NCBI GenBank assembly: GCA_023250175.1 | Contig: JAHFBD010000054.1 | Location: forward strand, 1-11,524 | DNA from: Candidatus Melainabacteria bacterium | Lineage (GTDB): Bacteria; Cyanobacteriota; Vampirovibrionia; 2-02-FULL-35-15 | Reading direction: 5' to 3' | DNA: 11,524 nucleotides | In this document: one piece after another, positions 1 through 6,049 of the stretch | Layout: every line of letters begins with the position of its first letter | Position numbering within the stretch: position 1 is the stretch's first letter | Position numbers and translations under genes: made by a program | Notes under the pieces: generated by a model | The model's database searches: none | Told to the model about the DNA's origin: nothing | What the model saw: only the letters and a program-made list of their open reading frames with translations

Positions 1-1
1 G

Positions 2-73
2 GGCTATTTCTATAAGACTGTTAATGATAACGCTGAGTTAATGACTTTGAATGTAGGTATAAATTTTATGTGA
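2..73 (+). CDS. 3' end of an unknown gene, possibly an outer-membrane beta-barrel protein
   Basis: From the left edge a frame stays open for 23 codons and stops at TGA 71-73, which overlaps the GTG start of the next gene in the 4-nt arrangement GTGA. That overlap is typical of translationally coupled operon genes, and it is the main reason to believe this fragment is coding. The visible tail ends ...ELMTLNVGINFM, alternating polar and hydrophobic residues with a near-terminal phenylalanine. This would fit the last strand of an outer-membrane beta-barrel, but it is inferred from about twelve residues. The true function cannot be read from this piece. Confidence 0.45.
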   Translation, partial: GYFYKTVNDNAELMTLNVGINFM

Positions 74-699
74 GTAAAGAAACTAAAGTAGAAAGAAAGA
101 ATTCTTCAATATACTTTTTCGGAACAGTTTGGCTTATGATAGTTTTTATTGGGATTGGAATTCTTATACAATATGAAAACCGACCTGGGAATGCGGGAAA
201 CCCACCAAAAAAATGGCCAATAAAAAGTATTATGATTCCAGCTATGAATACTTCTACGTTGGTTTTATTTGTTCATCCACATTGTCCATGTACAAGTGCT
301 ACCGTAGGGGAATTAGAGCTTCTCCTTACGCAATGTAGAAAGAAAATAAAAACATATATTGTATTCTTTAAGCCTGAAGAATTTACTAATGAGTGGATTA
401 AGACTAATATATGGAAAAATGCCTCCTCAATTTCTGGGGTTAAATTAATCGTTGATGAAAATGGGAATGAGGCTAATCTTTTTAAGGTAAGTACTTCTGG
501 GCAAACGTTATTATATAGTAATCAGGGGAAGTTATTGTTTAATGGGGGAATAACAGGCTCTCGTGGGCATTCTGGTGATAATGCCGGAAGGAATTCGATT
601 TTATCCTTATTAAAAGATGGAAAAACAAATAAGCCAAAAACATTTGTCTTTGGGTGTTCATTATATAAAGGCTCAACACCAATTGCAAAGCGGAAATAA
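70..699 (+). CDS. Membrane-anchored thioredoxin-like protein, RedB type
   Basis: A 209-residue protein starting at GTG, chosen because it overlaps the upstream stop by 4 nt. Residues about 13-33 form one hydrophobic membrane anchor; the rest should lie outside the cytoplasm. A strand followed by HPHCPCTSATVGEL (69-82) looks like the active-site turn of a thioredoxin fold, but with C72-P-C74 instead of CxxC. Further conserved-looking blocks are NGGITGSRGHSGDNAGR (158-174) and VFGC (193-196), whose cysteine could be a redox or metal partner. Proteins with these blocks are often annotated RedB and, from memory, occur next to histidine kinases like the one 5 nt downstream. A role in sensing or modulating redox state for that kinase is inference; no activity can be assigned. 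The family match is fairly secure. Confidence 0.72.
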   Translation: MSKETKVERKNSSIYFFGTVWLMIVFIGIGILIQYENRPGNAGNPPKKWPIKSIMIPAMNTSTLVLFVHPHCPCTSATVGELELLLTQCRKKIKTYIVFFKPEEFTNEWIKTNIWKNASSISGVKLIVDENGNEANLFKVSTSGQTLLYSNQGKLLFNGGITGSRGHSGDNAGRNSILSLLKDGKTNKPKTFVFGCSLYKGSTPIAKRK

Positions 700-704
700 T
701 TACA

Positions 705-2141
705 ATGGAAAAATCATTTTTTAAATCTACAATTGAAGAAATACAAAAAGATATTATTGATGTACCGTTAGCCCAAGCTAATAAAAAGGAGATTCTCTCA
801 GCACATAATTTTTTGGCAAAGCATAAATATAATATTTATAATCGTGTAGATCACATGTTTGCAATATTATTAGTTTTACAGTGGGCAATTGGTGTTGTGT
901 TTTCACTTGTGATTTCACCACTTACCTGGGATGGTGGATATAGTAAGATTCATTTACATGTTTTTGCATCTATTATTTTAGGTGGCGCACTTATTTCATA
1001 TCCACTATATTTAATTAAAACTCAACCTGGTAAAACAATTACAAGACATGTAGTTGCTTTTACTCAGATGTTATATTCTGCTTTATTAATCCACTTAACA
1101 GGAGGAAGAATTGAGACTCACTTTCATGTCTTTGGTTCATTGGCTTTTCTTGCATTTTATAGGGATTGGAAAGTATTAATTACAGCTTCTATTGTTATAG
1201 CTATAGAGCATTTTATAAGAGGTGTTTTTTGGCCTCAATCAGTGTTTGGAGTGATAACAACGAGTCCATATAGATGGCTTGAACATGCAGCATGGGTGAT
1301 CTTTGAAGATATCTTCCTTATCATCTCTATTAATCAAAGTATAAAAGAGATGTGGGGAATTGCATTAAGGCAAGCTACGGTTGAAGAGCAAGCTAAAGAA
1401 CTAACAAATACAATTAACTCTCTTCAAGATACACAAGAACAACTTATTCAAGTAGAAAAATTAAGTACGATGGGAACGCTTGCTGCTGGTATTGCACATG
1501 AGTTAAATAATCCTTTAATGGGTATTCTGAATTATACGCAGTATTGTAAAAAGAAGATTCCACTGGAAAGCAATCTCCACTCTGTATTGGATGATTCTAT
1601 TCGTGAATTAAATAGATGTATAAAAATCATAAAAAATCTCCTTATAATCTCCAGGAAAGATTGCAGTGAAGATATAGAAGTTAGCTCAACTGATTATAAC
1701 GAGGTTCTAGAAAGAGTTTTAAGCCTGCTTAAATACAGAACAGATATTGAAAAAATTGAGATTGTAAGAAAAGCTATAAATAATTTACCACCTACTACTA
1801 TATGTTCGGATAAATTAGAACAAATACTTATGAATATAATTGTAAATTCACTAGATGCTTTAGCTTTAAGCAAAAGTGAAAAAAAGATAATAGAAATCAC
1901 ATCAACTAGAACAGAAAAATATATAAACATAAATATTATTGATAATGGTCCAGGTATTGATAAAAAAACAATGAAAAAAATATTTGATCCGTTTTTTACT
2001 ACAAAACCATCAGGGAAAGGAACAGGATTAGGATTATCCATTTGTAAAAATATAATACAGTCATATGGAGGAGATATTACTTGTAATAGTACTCCTAATA
2101 AAGGTACAGAATTTAAACTTAGTGTACCAATTGTCAGTTGA
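705..2141 (+). CDS. Polytopic membrane sensor histidine kinase with histidine-rich membrane domain
   Basis: 478 residues. The N-terminal half (about 48-215) holds several membrane helices rich in conserved histidines: KIHLHVFAS (81-89), LIHLTGGRIETHFHVFGSLA (128-147), YRDW (152-155) and RWLEHAAWVIFED (190-202). I recognise this block from a family of membrane sensors; its ligand is unknown to me. A short coiled linker (about 223-252) leads to the HisKA domain with phospho-acceptor H265 in AAGIAHELNNP. The HATPase follows with an N box (N377, N381), G1 DNGPG (413-417), F box DPFF (428-431) and G2 GKGTGLGL (437-444), so kinase activity looks intact. There is no receiver domain, so phosphotransfer must go to a separate protein; the receiver encoded by the facing genes at 2428-2811 is the obvious candidate. 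The gene lies 5 nt after the RedB-type gene, and only a weak ribosome site is visible. Confidence 0.9.
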   Translation: MEKSFFKSTIEEIQKDIIDVPLAQANKKEILSAHNFLAKHKYNIYNRVDHMFAILLVLQWAIGVVFSLVISPLTWDGGYSKIHLHVFASIILGGALISYPLYLIKTQPGKTITRHVVAFTQMLYSALLIHLTGGRIETHFHVFGSLAFLAFYRDWKVLITASIVIAIEHFIRGVFWPQSVFGVITTSPYRWLEHAAWVIFEDIFLIISINQSIKEMWGIALRQATVEEQAKELTNTINSLQDTQEQLIQVEKLSTMGTLAAGIAHELNNPLMGILNYTQYCKKKIPLESNLHSVLDDSIRELNRCIKIIKNLLIISRKDCSEDIEVSSTDYNEVLERVLSLLKYRTDIEKIEIVRKAINNLPPTTICSDKLEQILMNIIVNSLDALALSKSEKKIIEITSTRTEKYININIIDNGPGIDKKTMKKIFDPFFTTKPSGKGTGLGLSICKNIIQSYGGDITCNSTPNKGTEFKLSVPIVS

Positions 2142-2150
2142 AATGAATAT

Positions 2151-2426
2151 TTATTCAATTGAAAGGAAATTTAATAAATCATTTTTATTTAATAAGTTAC
2201 CAATAAGCCGGGATTCACCGTTTGCAGTTTCTTTAATTAAAGTAGGAGTTGCAAGAATTCTTATATCTCGTGCTTTTTGCCAGTCTTCAAAGAGTTCATA
2301 TATATTAAATGTATAATTTTTTTCTTTAGATGAGTTTAATAAATCTTTTATAGTAGTAATTTGGATAGTTGTTGTTGGGCTATCCTTGCTTGCAACAAAT
2401 AAGCTTAGTTTTATTGGATTAGTCAT
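2151..2426 (-). CDS. Stand-alone KaiB-like protein
   Basis: 91 residues in a thioredoxin-like KaiB fold. KLSLFVASKDSPTT (6-19) corresponds to the first strand and turn of KaiB. ILATPTLIKE (57-66), followed by a basic residue and LIGNL (74-78), matches the ILATPTL...IIGDL signature of KaiB and of the N-terminal domain of SasA. In Cyanobacteria KaiB binds KaiC and regulates the clock output kinases SasA and CikA. In other bacteria KaiB homologues are often uncoupled from a clock, and their roles are poorly known. Its start lies 1 nt after the stop of the receiver gene, so the two are surely co-transcribed and probably act together. The gene ends 9 nt from the end of the facing histidine kinase. 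No KaiC is present in the window. I withhold the symbol kaiB because orthology to clock KaiB is unproven. Confidence 0.82.
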   Translation of the reverse strand: MTNPIKLSLFVASKDSPTTTIQITTIKDLLNSSKEKNYTFNIYELFEDWQKARDIRILATPTLIKETANGESRLIGNLLNKNDLLNFLSIE

Positions 2427-2427
2427 T

Positions 2428-2811
2428 TTAAGACCCCAGTGAATCTTTCAATATAGAGTTAACGATTAAATTAATCTCTTCCATGCCTAGTGGTTTTTGC
2501 ATTAGTTCAAAATGTAGATTGTCCTTTCTAGCACTTTCTAGCTTGTCAAGGAATTCTTCATGAAATGCCGTTACAATATATATAGGTATAGTTTTATTAA
2601 TCTCTCTAATTTCTCTTAATACATCAGCTCCATTTTTGTCGGGCATCTTTAAATCTAAAAAAATGAGATCATATTTAGTCCTTTTAAATTTACTTATTCC
2701 AGTGTTTCCACAGTCAGCAGTTTCAACTATATAACCAGAATCTTCAAGAGCAAGCTGAAATGATTTTCTTACAGCTTCCTCATCATCAATTACTAAAATT
2801 TGTTTGTTCAT
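2428..2811 (-). CDS. Receiver-only response regulator (CheY-like)
   Basis: 127 residues, all receiver domain. The acidic pocket is D9-D10 (VIDDEE), the phospho-acceptor is D53 in IFLDLKMPDKNG, the switch threonine is T81 (IVTAF) and the conserved lysine is K106 (QKPLG), so phosphorylation should work. There is no DNA-binding or enzymatic output domain, so it must signal by protein contact. The KaiB-like protein starting 1 nt downstream is the most likely partner, with the convergent histidine kinase as phosphodonor; both links are inferred from position. The ribosome site before the ATG is weak (AAAGAC-like). The 158 nt upstream, up to the end of the preceding minus-strand gene, could hold its own promoter or an operon link. 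Confidence 0.9.
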   Translation of the reverse strand: MNKQILVIDDEEAVRKSFQLALEDSGYIVETADCGNTGISKFKRTKYDLIFLDLKMPDKNGADVLREIREINKTIPIYIVTAFHEEFLDKLESARKDNLHFELMQKPLGMEEINLIVNSILKDSLGS

Positions 2812-2969
2812 TTATCTTTGTCTTTTTTACTCGTTAAGCCTTCTGATATCTCTAGATTCTACTCTAACTGGAAGATTTGTGAATATAGTTGTTATCAATA
2901 TTATTGTTGTAGATGAGTATATTGGCTGGTTCCAAATTATAAAAATTATGAAGAATAGGAAATAAGAAA

Positions 2970-3545
2970 CTAATTAGGTGGGTTTATAATTGCATCTGCC
3001 TGTTGTGTGCCGACTCTGCGTGCAATGATATCGGTAGCTGCTTCAACATAAGCTCTACAATGAGCAACTAATAGTGGGACTTCATATTGACTACGGGGAT
3101 CATCTTGTCCTGATTCCGCAGAAACCCACTTACCTGCACCTTCCCACATTGTTGGTTTTTCTAAATTAAATCTTTGAATATTATAAAGATTGCCGGTATC
3201 AAAATCTAAATTGGCTTTTACCTTTATTTGTTGCGGAAAACCATATTGTTGACAAGGCTCTTTGTGCCCGCTAAGAGTTATTTCAGATGGAAAGCCATAT
3301 ACTAAAACATCATCACTTTCAAGAGGTTTAATTTTTCCTTTAACAGTTGGAGAAACTATATATCCTAATATTGGCTTACCAGTCCCTTTGTCAAATACAA
3401 TCCTACATGCTAAGGGTAAAGATTGTCCTCCAATTGAGGATACAGTGTGATAGTCACAAATTATTTTATTCTTGTCTTTTGTTTTAATGGTACCAATAGT
3501 GGAGAGGTTTCTTAATCCAATTGGTAATGTTGATAAGATAAACAT
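2970..3545 (-). CDS. Hypothetical protein, predicted beta-rich with a C-terminal helix
   Basis: 191 residues, not recognised. The reading frame is well supported: AGGAGGAG, the strongest ribosome site in the window, lies about 10 nt before the ATG, and the protein has balanced composition. The N-terminus shows no convincing signal peptide or membrane segment, so a cytoplasmic location is likely. Residues about 25-135 alternate short hydrophobic strands with turns (FDKGTGKPILGYIVSPTV, 51-68; LVYGFPSEITLSG, 81-93), suggesting a beta-sandwich. Residues about 153-185 should form a helix. There are four cysteines (30, 47, 98, 163), none in a CxxC or haem motif. It diverges from the cytochrome operon and lies upstream of the receiver/KaiB-like pair, so it could belong to either group. 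No function is proposed. Confidence 0.75.
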   Translation of the reverse strand: MFILSTLPIGLRNLSTIGTIKTKDKNKIICDYHTVSSIGGQSLPLACRIVFDKGTGKPILGYIVSPTVKGKIKPLESDDVLVYGFPSEITLSGHKEPCQQYGFPQQIKVKANLDFDTGNLYNIQRFNLEKPTMWEGAGKWVSAESGQDDPRSQYEVPLLVAHCRAYVEAATDIIARRVGTQQADAIINPPN

Positions 3546-3586
3546 TTTTATAATTCTCCTCCTAAGATAAATTTCTATTCTTTTTA

Positions 3587-3616
3587 TTTATACTAAAAAA
3601 ATCAGACTTAAGTAAA
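3587..3616 (-). promoter_or_regulatory. Possible sigma-70-type promoter of the hypothetical gene
   Basis: Read on the minus strand, TTTACT (3616-3611) and TATAAA (3592-3587) are separated by 18 nt and sit 42 nt upstream of the ATG at 3545. They match TTGACA and TATAAT at 4 and 5 of 6 positions. In such AT-rich DNA similar boxes arise by chance, so this rests mainly on position. Confidence 0.35.
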
Positions 3617-3696
3617 TGATTTCTTAACCAAGAGAAGCAAATTTAATAGTTTCTTTAGATACGGTATTTGTTTGTTGTTATAGCAATTTAGATTCT

Positions 3697-3754
3697 CTAA
3701 CCTGAACAATCCTTCAAATCATACTTTTGGTTAGCCTGAAGGAGGATTGTTTTT
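3697..3754 (+). terminator. Terminator- or attenuator-like hairpin with competing helix
   Basis: AACAATCCTTCA (3705-3716) pairs with TGAAGG...ATTGTT (3737-3751), giving 12 base pairs interrupted by a 3-nt bulge. The run TTTTT (3750-3754) follows directly, as in a Rho-independent terminator on the plus strand. No plus-strand gene lies just upstream, so it would end a short leader or small RNA starting inside the intergenic region, about 95 nt before the cytochrome ATG. CTAACC (3697-3702), just before the stem, can pair with GGTTAG (3729-3734) in its loop. This offers an alternative helix or pseudoknot, as expected of an attenuator. Confidence 0.5.
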
Positions 3755-3849
3755 ATAGAGTAAATAGGTAACTTAGTGGTTAGCATAGTTGTAGAAAAAT
3801 ATTAAATATGAAATCAGTTAAATATATTCAATGAAAAGGAGAAACAAAA

Positions 3850-4437
3850 ATGTTTCAAATGTTTAAAAGGGTAATTGTAGTTTTCTTGTTCTTATTTGTT
3901 GTACAAATTGGTGGCTATTTTATTACAAACTGGCAGCCGCTTTTAGCTCAGACACAAGAAGCTTATACACAAGTTCAAACATGGATAAATAGTTATGGTG
4001 ATGCAAATTTTACTGATGACAAAATAAAAGTTTTAAGTGATATTCAGCCTGGATTAGGAGTAATAATGCAAGAGATGGGCAGGCGATTTACTGCTATTTT
4101 TTATGCTGCACGGGCAGGGAATTGGGATTTAGCAAATTATGAATTAAAAGAATTACGTGAAGCTCAAGAAGTTGGAGAGATAACTAGACCAAAGAGAAAA
4201 GATGCTTTAGTTAGTTTTGAAGAAACCTTTCTTGGAAGTGCAGAAAATCCCAAGGAAGGAACCTTGCAAGATGCAATCAATAAGAAGAGTTTTGTTGCTT
4301 TTAAACGTTCTTTTAAGCCGGCACTTGATGGTTGTAATGGATGTCATCAATCAACAGGATTTGCATATATAAAGTACAAACTTCCAAACAGTTCTGAGCT
4401 TCCATTACAATTTTCTCTTAATGAGTCAAATAAATAA
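3850..4437 (+). CDS. Secreted monohaem cytochrome, cytochrome c'-like
   Basis: 195 residues. A basic N-terminus (KR at 6-7) and hydrophobic stretch 8-27 form a signal sequence, probably cleaved near LLAQ (31-34); if uncleaved it would anchor the protein facing the periplasm. The mature part is mainly helical, and its single haem site CNGCH (C162, C165, H166) lies near the C-terminus, as in cytochrome c' four-helix bundles. Early helices contain IMQEMGRRFTAIFYAARAGNW (72-92, with one residue of overlap to the previous helix), and M73/M76 could approach the haem from the other side. AAGGAG precedes the ATG by 8 nt. It is the first gene of a three-cytochrome operon, 13 nt before the next gene. 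Electron transfer or gas binding are both possible; the sequence alone does not decide. Confidence 0.82.
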   Translation: MFQMFKRVIVVFLFLFVVQIGGYFITNWQPLLAQTQEAYTQVQTWINSYGDANFTDDKIKVLSDIQPGLGVIMQEMGRRFTAIFYAARAGNWDLANYELKELREAQEVGEITRPKRKDALVSFEETFLGSAENPKEGTLQDAINKKSFVAFKRSFKPALDGCNGCHQSTGFAYIKYKLPNSSELPLQFSLNESNK

Positions 4438-4450
4438 TAGAATTAGCTTT

Positions 4451-4807
4451 ATGAAAAACATATGTTTTATAGCTTTGATTCTTTTATCAATTATTTGTTC
4501 TGCTGTTAATTCTTATTGTTTTGCCGAAAATCAATTACCTGGTAAAGATCTTTACTCTAAGATAAAAGGTCCTTATGGTTCTTGCAATACTTGTCACCCA
4601 GGTGGTGGTAGTGCAGGAAGGTGGGATAGTGAGTTTAATGAAATTAGCGATGATGGGGATAAGGTTATACCAACTTTAAAAGGCATTGGTAAGAAAAAAA
4701 CACCTGAACAATTAGAGAAGATAATTGGTTTAATGAAAACTAAATATAAAATCCCAATTCAAAATAGTCAGATAAAAATATTGGTTGATTATTTGTTAAC
4801 TTTATAA
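4451..4807 (+). CDS. Small periplasmic class I-like cytochrome c
   Basis: 118 residues from the ATG at 4451. An in-frame ATG at 4421 would overlap the previous gene by 17 nt and put ten polar residues before the signal peptide. The later start gives a normal signal (MKN followed by a hydrophobic core) ending at CFA (residues 23-25). Neither start has a good ribosome site. The haem motif is CNTCH (C45, C48, H49), followed by a glycine-rich turn. M95 in IIGLMKTKYKIP is a plausible sixth haem ligand. The C-terminal ILVDYLLTL resembles the final helix that packs against the haem in class I cytochromes c. Size and layout suit a soluble electron carrier. It lies between the other two cytochrome genes, 12 nt before the third. 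Confidence 0.82.
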   Translation: MKNICFIALILLSIICSAVNSYCFAENQLPGKDLYSKIKGPYGSCNTCHPGGGSAGRWDSEFNEISDDGDKVIPTLKGIGKKKTPEQLEKIIGLMKTKYKIPIQNSQIKILVDYLLTL

Positions 4808-4819
4808 GGAGAGTAAATT

Positions 4820-5353
4820 GTGAAAAGTAAAACTTGTTTATTGGTTCTGTTATTAATTTTATTTTCTTGTCAATTAAATGCTTATAGCCATCCACATGAT
4901 ATGGATATATTTAATAGTGATAAATTTGCTAAACCTGCGATGAAAAGTATGTGTAGTGTGTGTCATGAATCCCCAAGTGGTGGTGGACCTAGAAATCCTT
5001 TTGGAAAAGCTTTTGAAGCAAATGGTGGAATTATAACAAATGATCTTAGGGAAAAATTTCCTGAATTGTTTGATCTTTTAAAAATACTAAGTCCTAGAAT
5101 TAATAGAGTTAAGCCTTCTGTATATATTCTTGGGCAGGAAACAAAAACGATAATTTTAGGTGCTAATTTTTCTGCTGATAGTGTTGTTCGTATAGACGGC
5201 GTTGACATACAAAGTAAACAAACTTTTGTTAGTCCAAAACAAATTGATGTAATTGTTACTTTTGATAAAGCAGGAAAACATACCTTTCAAATAGCAAACC
5301 CGGATAAACAGGTTTCAAATGTATTTAAAGTAAAAGTAAAACCTGCAAAATAA
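4820..5353 (+). CDS. Periplasmic cytochrome c fused to an IPT/TIG-like domain
   Basis: 177 residues from a GTG start, supported by AAGGAGAG 8 nt upstream. Residues 5-21 form a signal peptide with probable cleavage after LNA. The first domain carries CSVCH (C45, C48, H49), then GGGPRNPFGKAFEANGG (54-70) and LREKFPELFDLL (76-87), a block I associate with small monohaem proteins. Residues about 96-173 form a separate all-beta module: VKPSVYILG, TIILGANF, SVVRIDG and SNVFKVKV fit the strand pattern of IPT/TIG immunoglobulin-like domains, which usually mediate protein or carbohydrate contact. It probably docks the haem domain to a surface partner; that is inference. It is the last gene of the cytochrome operon. 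A cysteine at 17 is not in a proper lipobox, so I do not call a lipoprotein. Confidence 0.8.
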   Translation: MKSKTCLLVLLLILFSCQLNAYSHPHDMDIFNSDKFAKPAMKSMCSVCHESPSGGGPRNPFGKAFEANGGIITNDLREKFPELFDLLKILSPRINRVKPSVYILGQETKTIILGANFSADSVVRIDGVDIQSKQTFVSPKQIDVIVTFDKAGKHTFQIANPDKQVSNVFKVKVKPAK

Positions 5354-5382
5354 AAGTATTTTATAAAAACCAACTCATAATC

Positions 5383-5482
5383 ATTCTTTAGGATGAACCC
5401 GGCATCCTTCTAAAGGATAAGGTGCGGGCTTATCATATCAAGGTATACCTATGGGGGATAAACTTTTGATACAGTCTTGATA
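5383..5482 (+). promoter_or_regulatory. Structured intergenic segment, possible 5' leader of the CBS gene
   Basis: Several inverted repeats crowd into about 100 nt. ATTCTTTAGGATG (5383-5395) pairs with CATCC TTC TAAAGGAT (5403-5418), giving 13 pairs with one G-T wobble, a 3-nt bulge and the loop AACCCGG. ATCCTT (5404-5409) can instead pair with AAGGAT (5413-5418). TATCAAG (5436-5442) matches CTTGATA (5476-5482), and AGGTATACCT (5441-5450) is a perfect palindrome. No T-tract follows the main hairpin, so it is not a simple terminator of the cytochrome operon. It may be an untranslated leader or an operator region for the gene starting at 5505. It matches no riboswitch class I know. Confidence 0.4.
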
Positions 5483-5504
5483 AATTTGAGAGAAGGTGAG
5501 GAAC

Positions 5505-5990
5505 ATGATTTTAGACTCAAGAGAATTTACAGTTGGAGAAATAATGCAAACCGATGTCATTGCTGTTGTCGAAGATAAAAACGTGTATGATGCATCGGTG
5601 TTAATGAAGACAAAAAATGTTGGGCTATTGCCAGTAATAAAAAGAGATAATACATTAATTGGTACACTAACTGATCATGACATTGTGATTCGTTGTAATG
5701 CTCTTAAAAAAGATATTTGTAAAACCCTGGTTAGGGAGTGTATGACAAAAAATCCATATAGATTGGTTTCTAGTATGCCTTGCTCTGATGCAATGCACTT
5801 TATGAGTATTTGTGGAGTTAGACGGTTGCTGGTTGTACAAAATGATAAATTAGTTGGAGTTATTTCTTCTTCTGATATAGCAAAAATTAGTGACTTTTGT
5901 CCAAATGAAAGATGCCCCAAAGATGATTGTATTTTAATTGAAATGGCGAAAAGTCTTAAACAAACATCCCATCTATCATTTTCTTCGTAG
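5505..5990 (+). CDS. Tandem CBS-domain protein with cysteine-rich tail
   Basis: 161 residues from the ATG at 5505. AAGGTGAGG just upstream is a ribosome site for this ATG; a GTG nine bases earlier lies inside that site, so it is unlikely as the start. CBS domain 1 spans about 10-66 (VGEIMQTDVIAVVED, then GTLTDHDIV) and CBS domain 2 about 74-128 (ECMTKNP, then GVISSSDIAK). Together they form a Bateman module, which in other proteins binds adenosine nucleotides or related ligands. No catalytic or membrane domain is attached, so it should act through partners. The tail holds FCPNERCPKDDC (131-142), with cysteines spaced C-x4-C-x4-C, which could bind a metal or form disulfides. It stands alone between the cytochrome operon and a convergent hemerythrin gene, which suggests a link to energy or redox status, by position only. 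Confidence 0.88.
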   Translation: MILDSREFTVGEIMQTDVIAVVEDKNVYDASVLMKTKNVGLLPVIKRDNTLIGTLTDHDIVIRCNALKKDICKTLVRECMTKNPYRLVSSMPCSDAMHFMSICGVRRLLVVQNDKLVGVISSSDIAKISDFCPNERCPKDDCILIEMAKSLKQTSHLSFSS

Positions 5991-6049
5991 GGATTATATT
6001 GATAAAATTGATAAAGATTCAATGAAAAAAGGTTTTCACTTGATATGTT

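Larger units (their letters stand above)
3546..3849. other. 304-nt intergenic region between divergent genes
   Basis: This separates the minus-strand hypothetical gene from the plus-strand cytochrome operon, so it should hold promoters for both. It contains the possible minus-strand promoter at 3587-3616 and the strong hairpin with T-tract at 3705-3754. AAGGAG at 3836-3841 is the ribosome site for the first cytochrome gene. I see no convincing open reading frame, tRNA or repeat array, and no clear -35/-10 pair for the cytochrome operon. Confidence 0.6.

Noticed and set aside
1694..2158. Long minus-strand frame inside the histidine kinase gene
   Set aside because: It lies fully opposite the conserved kinase domains and has no recognisable content; a shadow of the real gene.
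2870..2965. Short plus-strand frame of about 28 codons starting at GTG
   Set aside because: No ribosome site, lies between minus-strand genes, and the opposite strand is equally open; likely chance in AT-rich DNA.
4421..4450. Upstream ATG as start of the small cytochrome gene
   Set aside because: It overlaps the previous gene by 17 nt, has no ribosome site and would place ten polar residues before the signal peptide.
4868..4872. Lipoprotein signal (LFSC) in the cytochrome-IPT protein
   Set aside because: Phenylalanine at -2 is a poor lipobox and a better ordinary cleavage site follows at LNA.
5496..5504. GTG start adding three residues to the CBS protein
   Set aside because: The GTG lies within the ribosome site that serves the ATG at 5505.
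5998..6015. Tandem repeat ATTGATAAA x2
   Set aside because: Two copies of an AT-rich 9-mer in a short convergent gap carry little information.
6023..6038. Bidirectional terminator between the CBS and hemerythrin genes
   Set aside because: TGAAAA-AAGG-TTTTCA is a perfect but very weak AT stem without a clear T-tract outside it.
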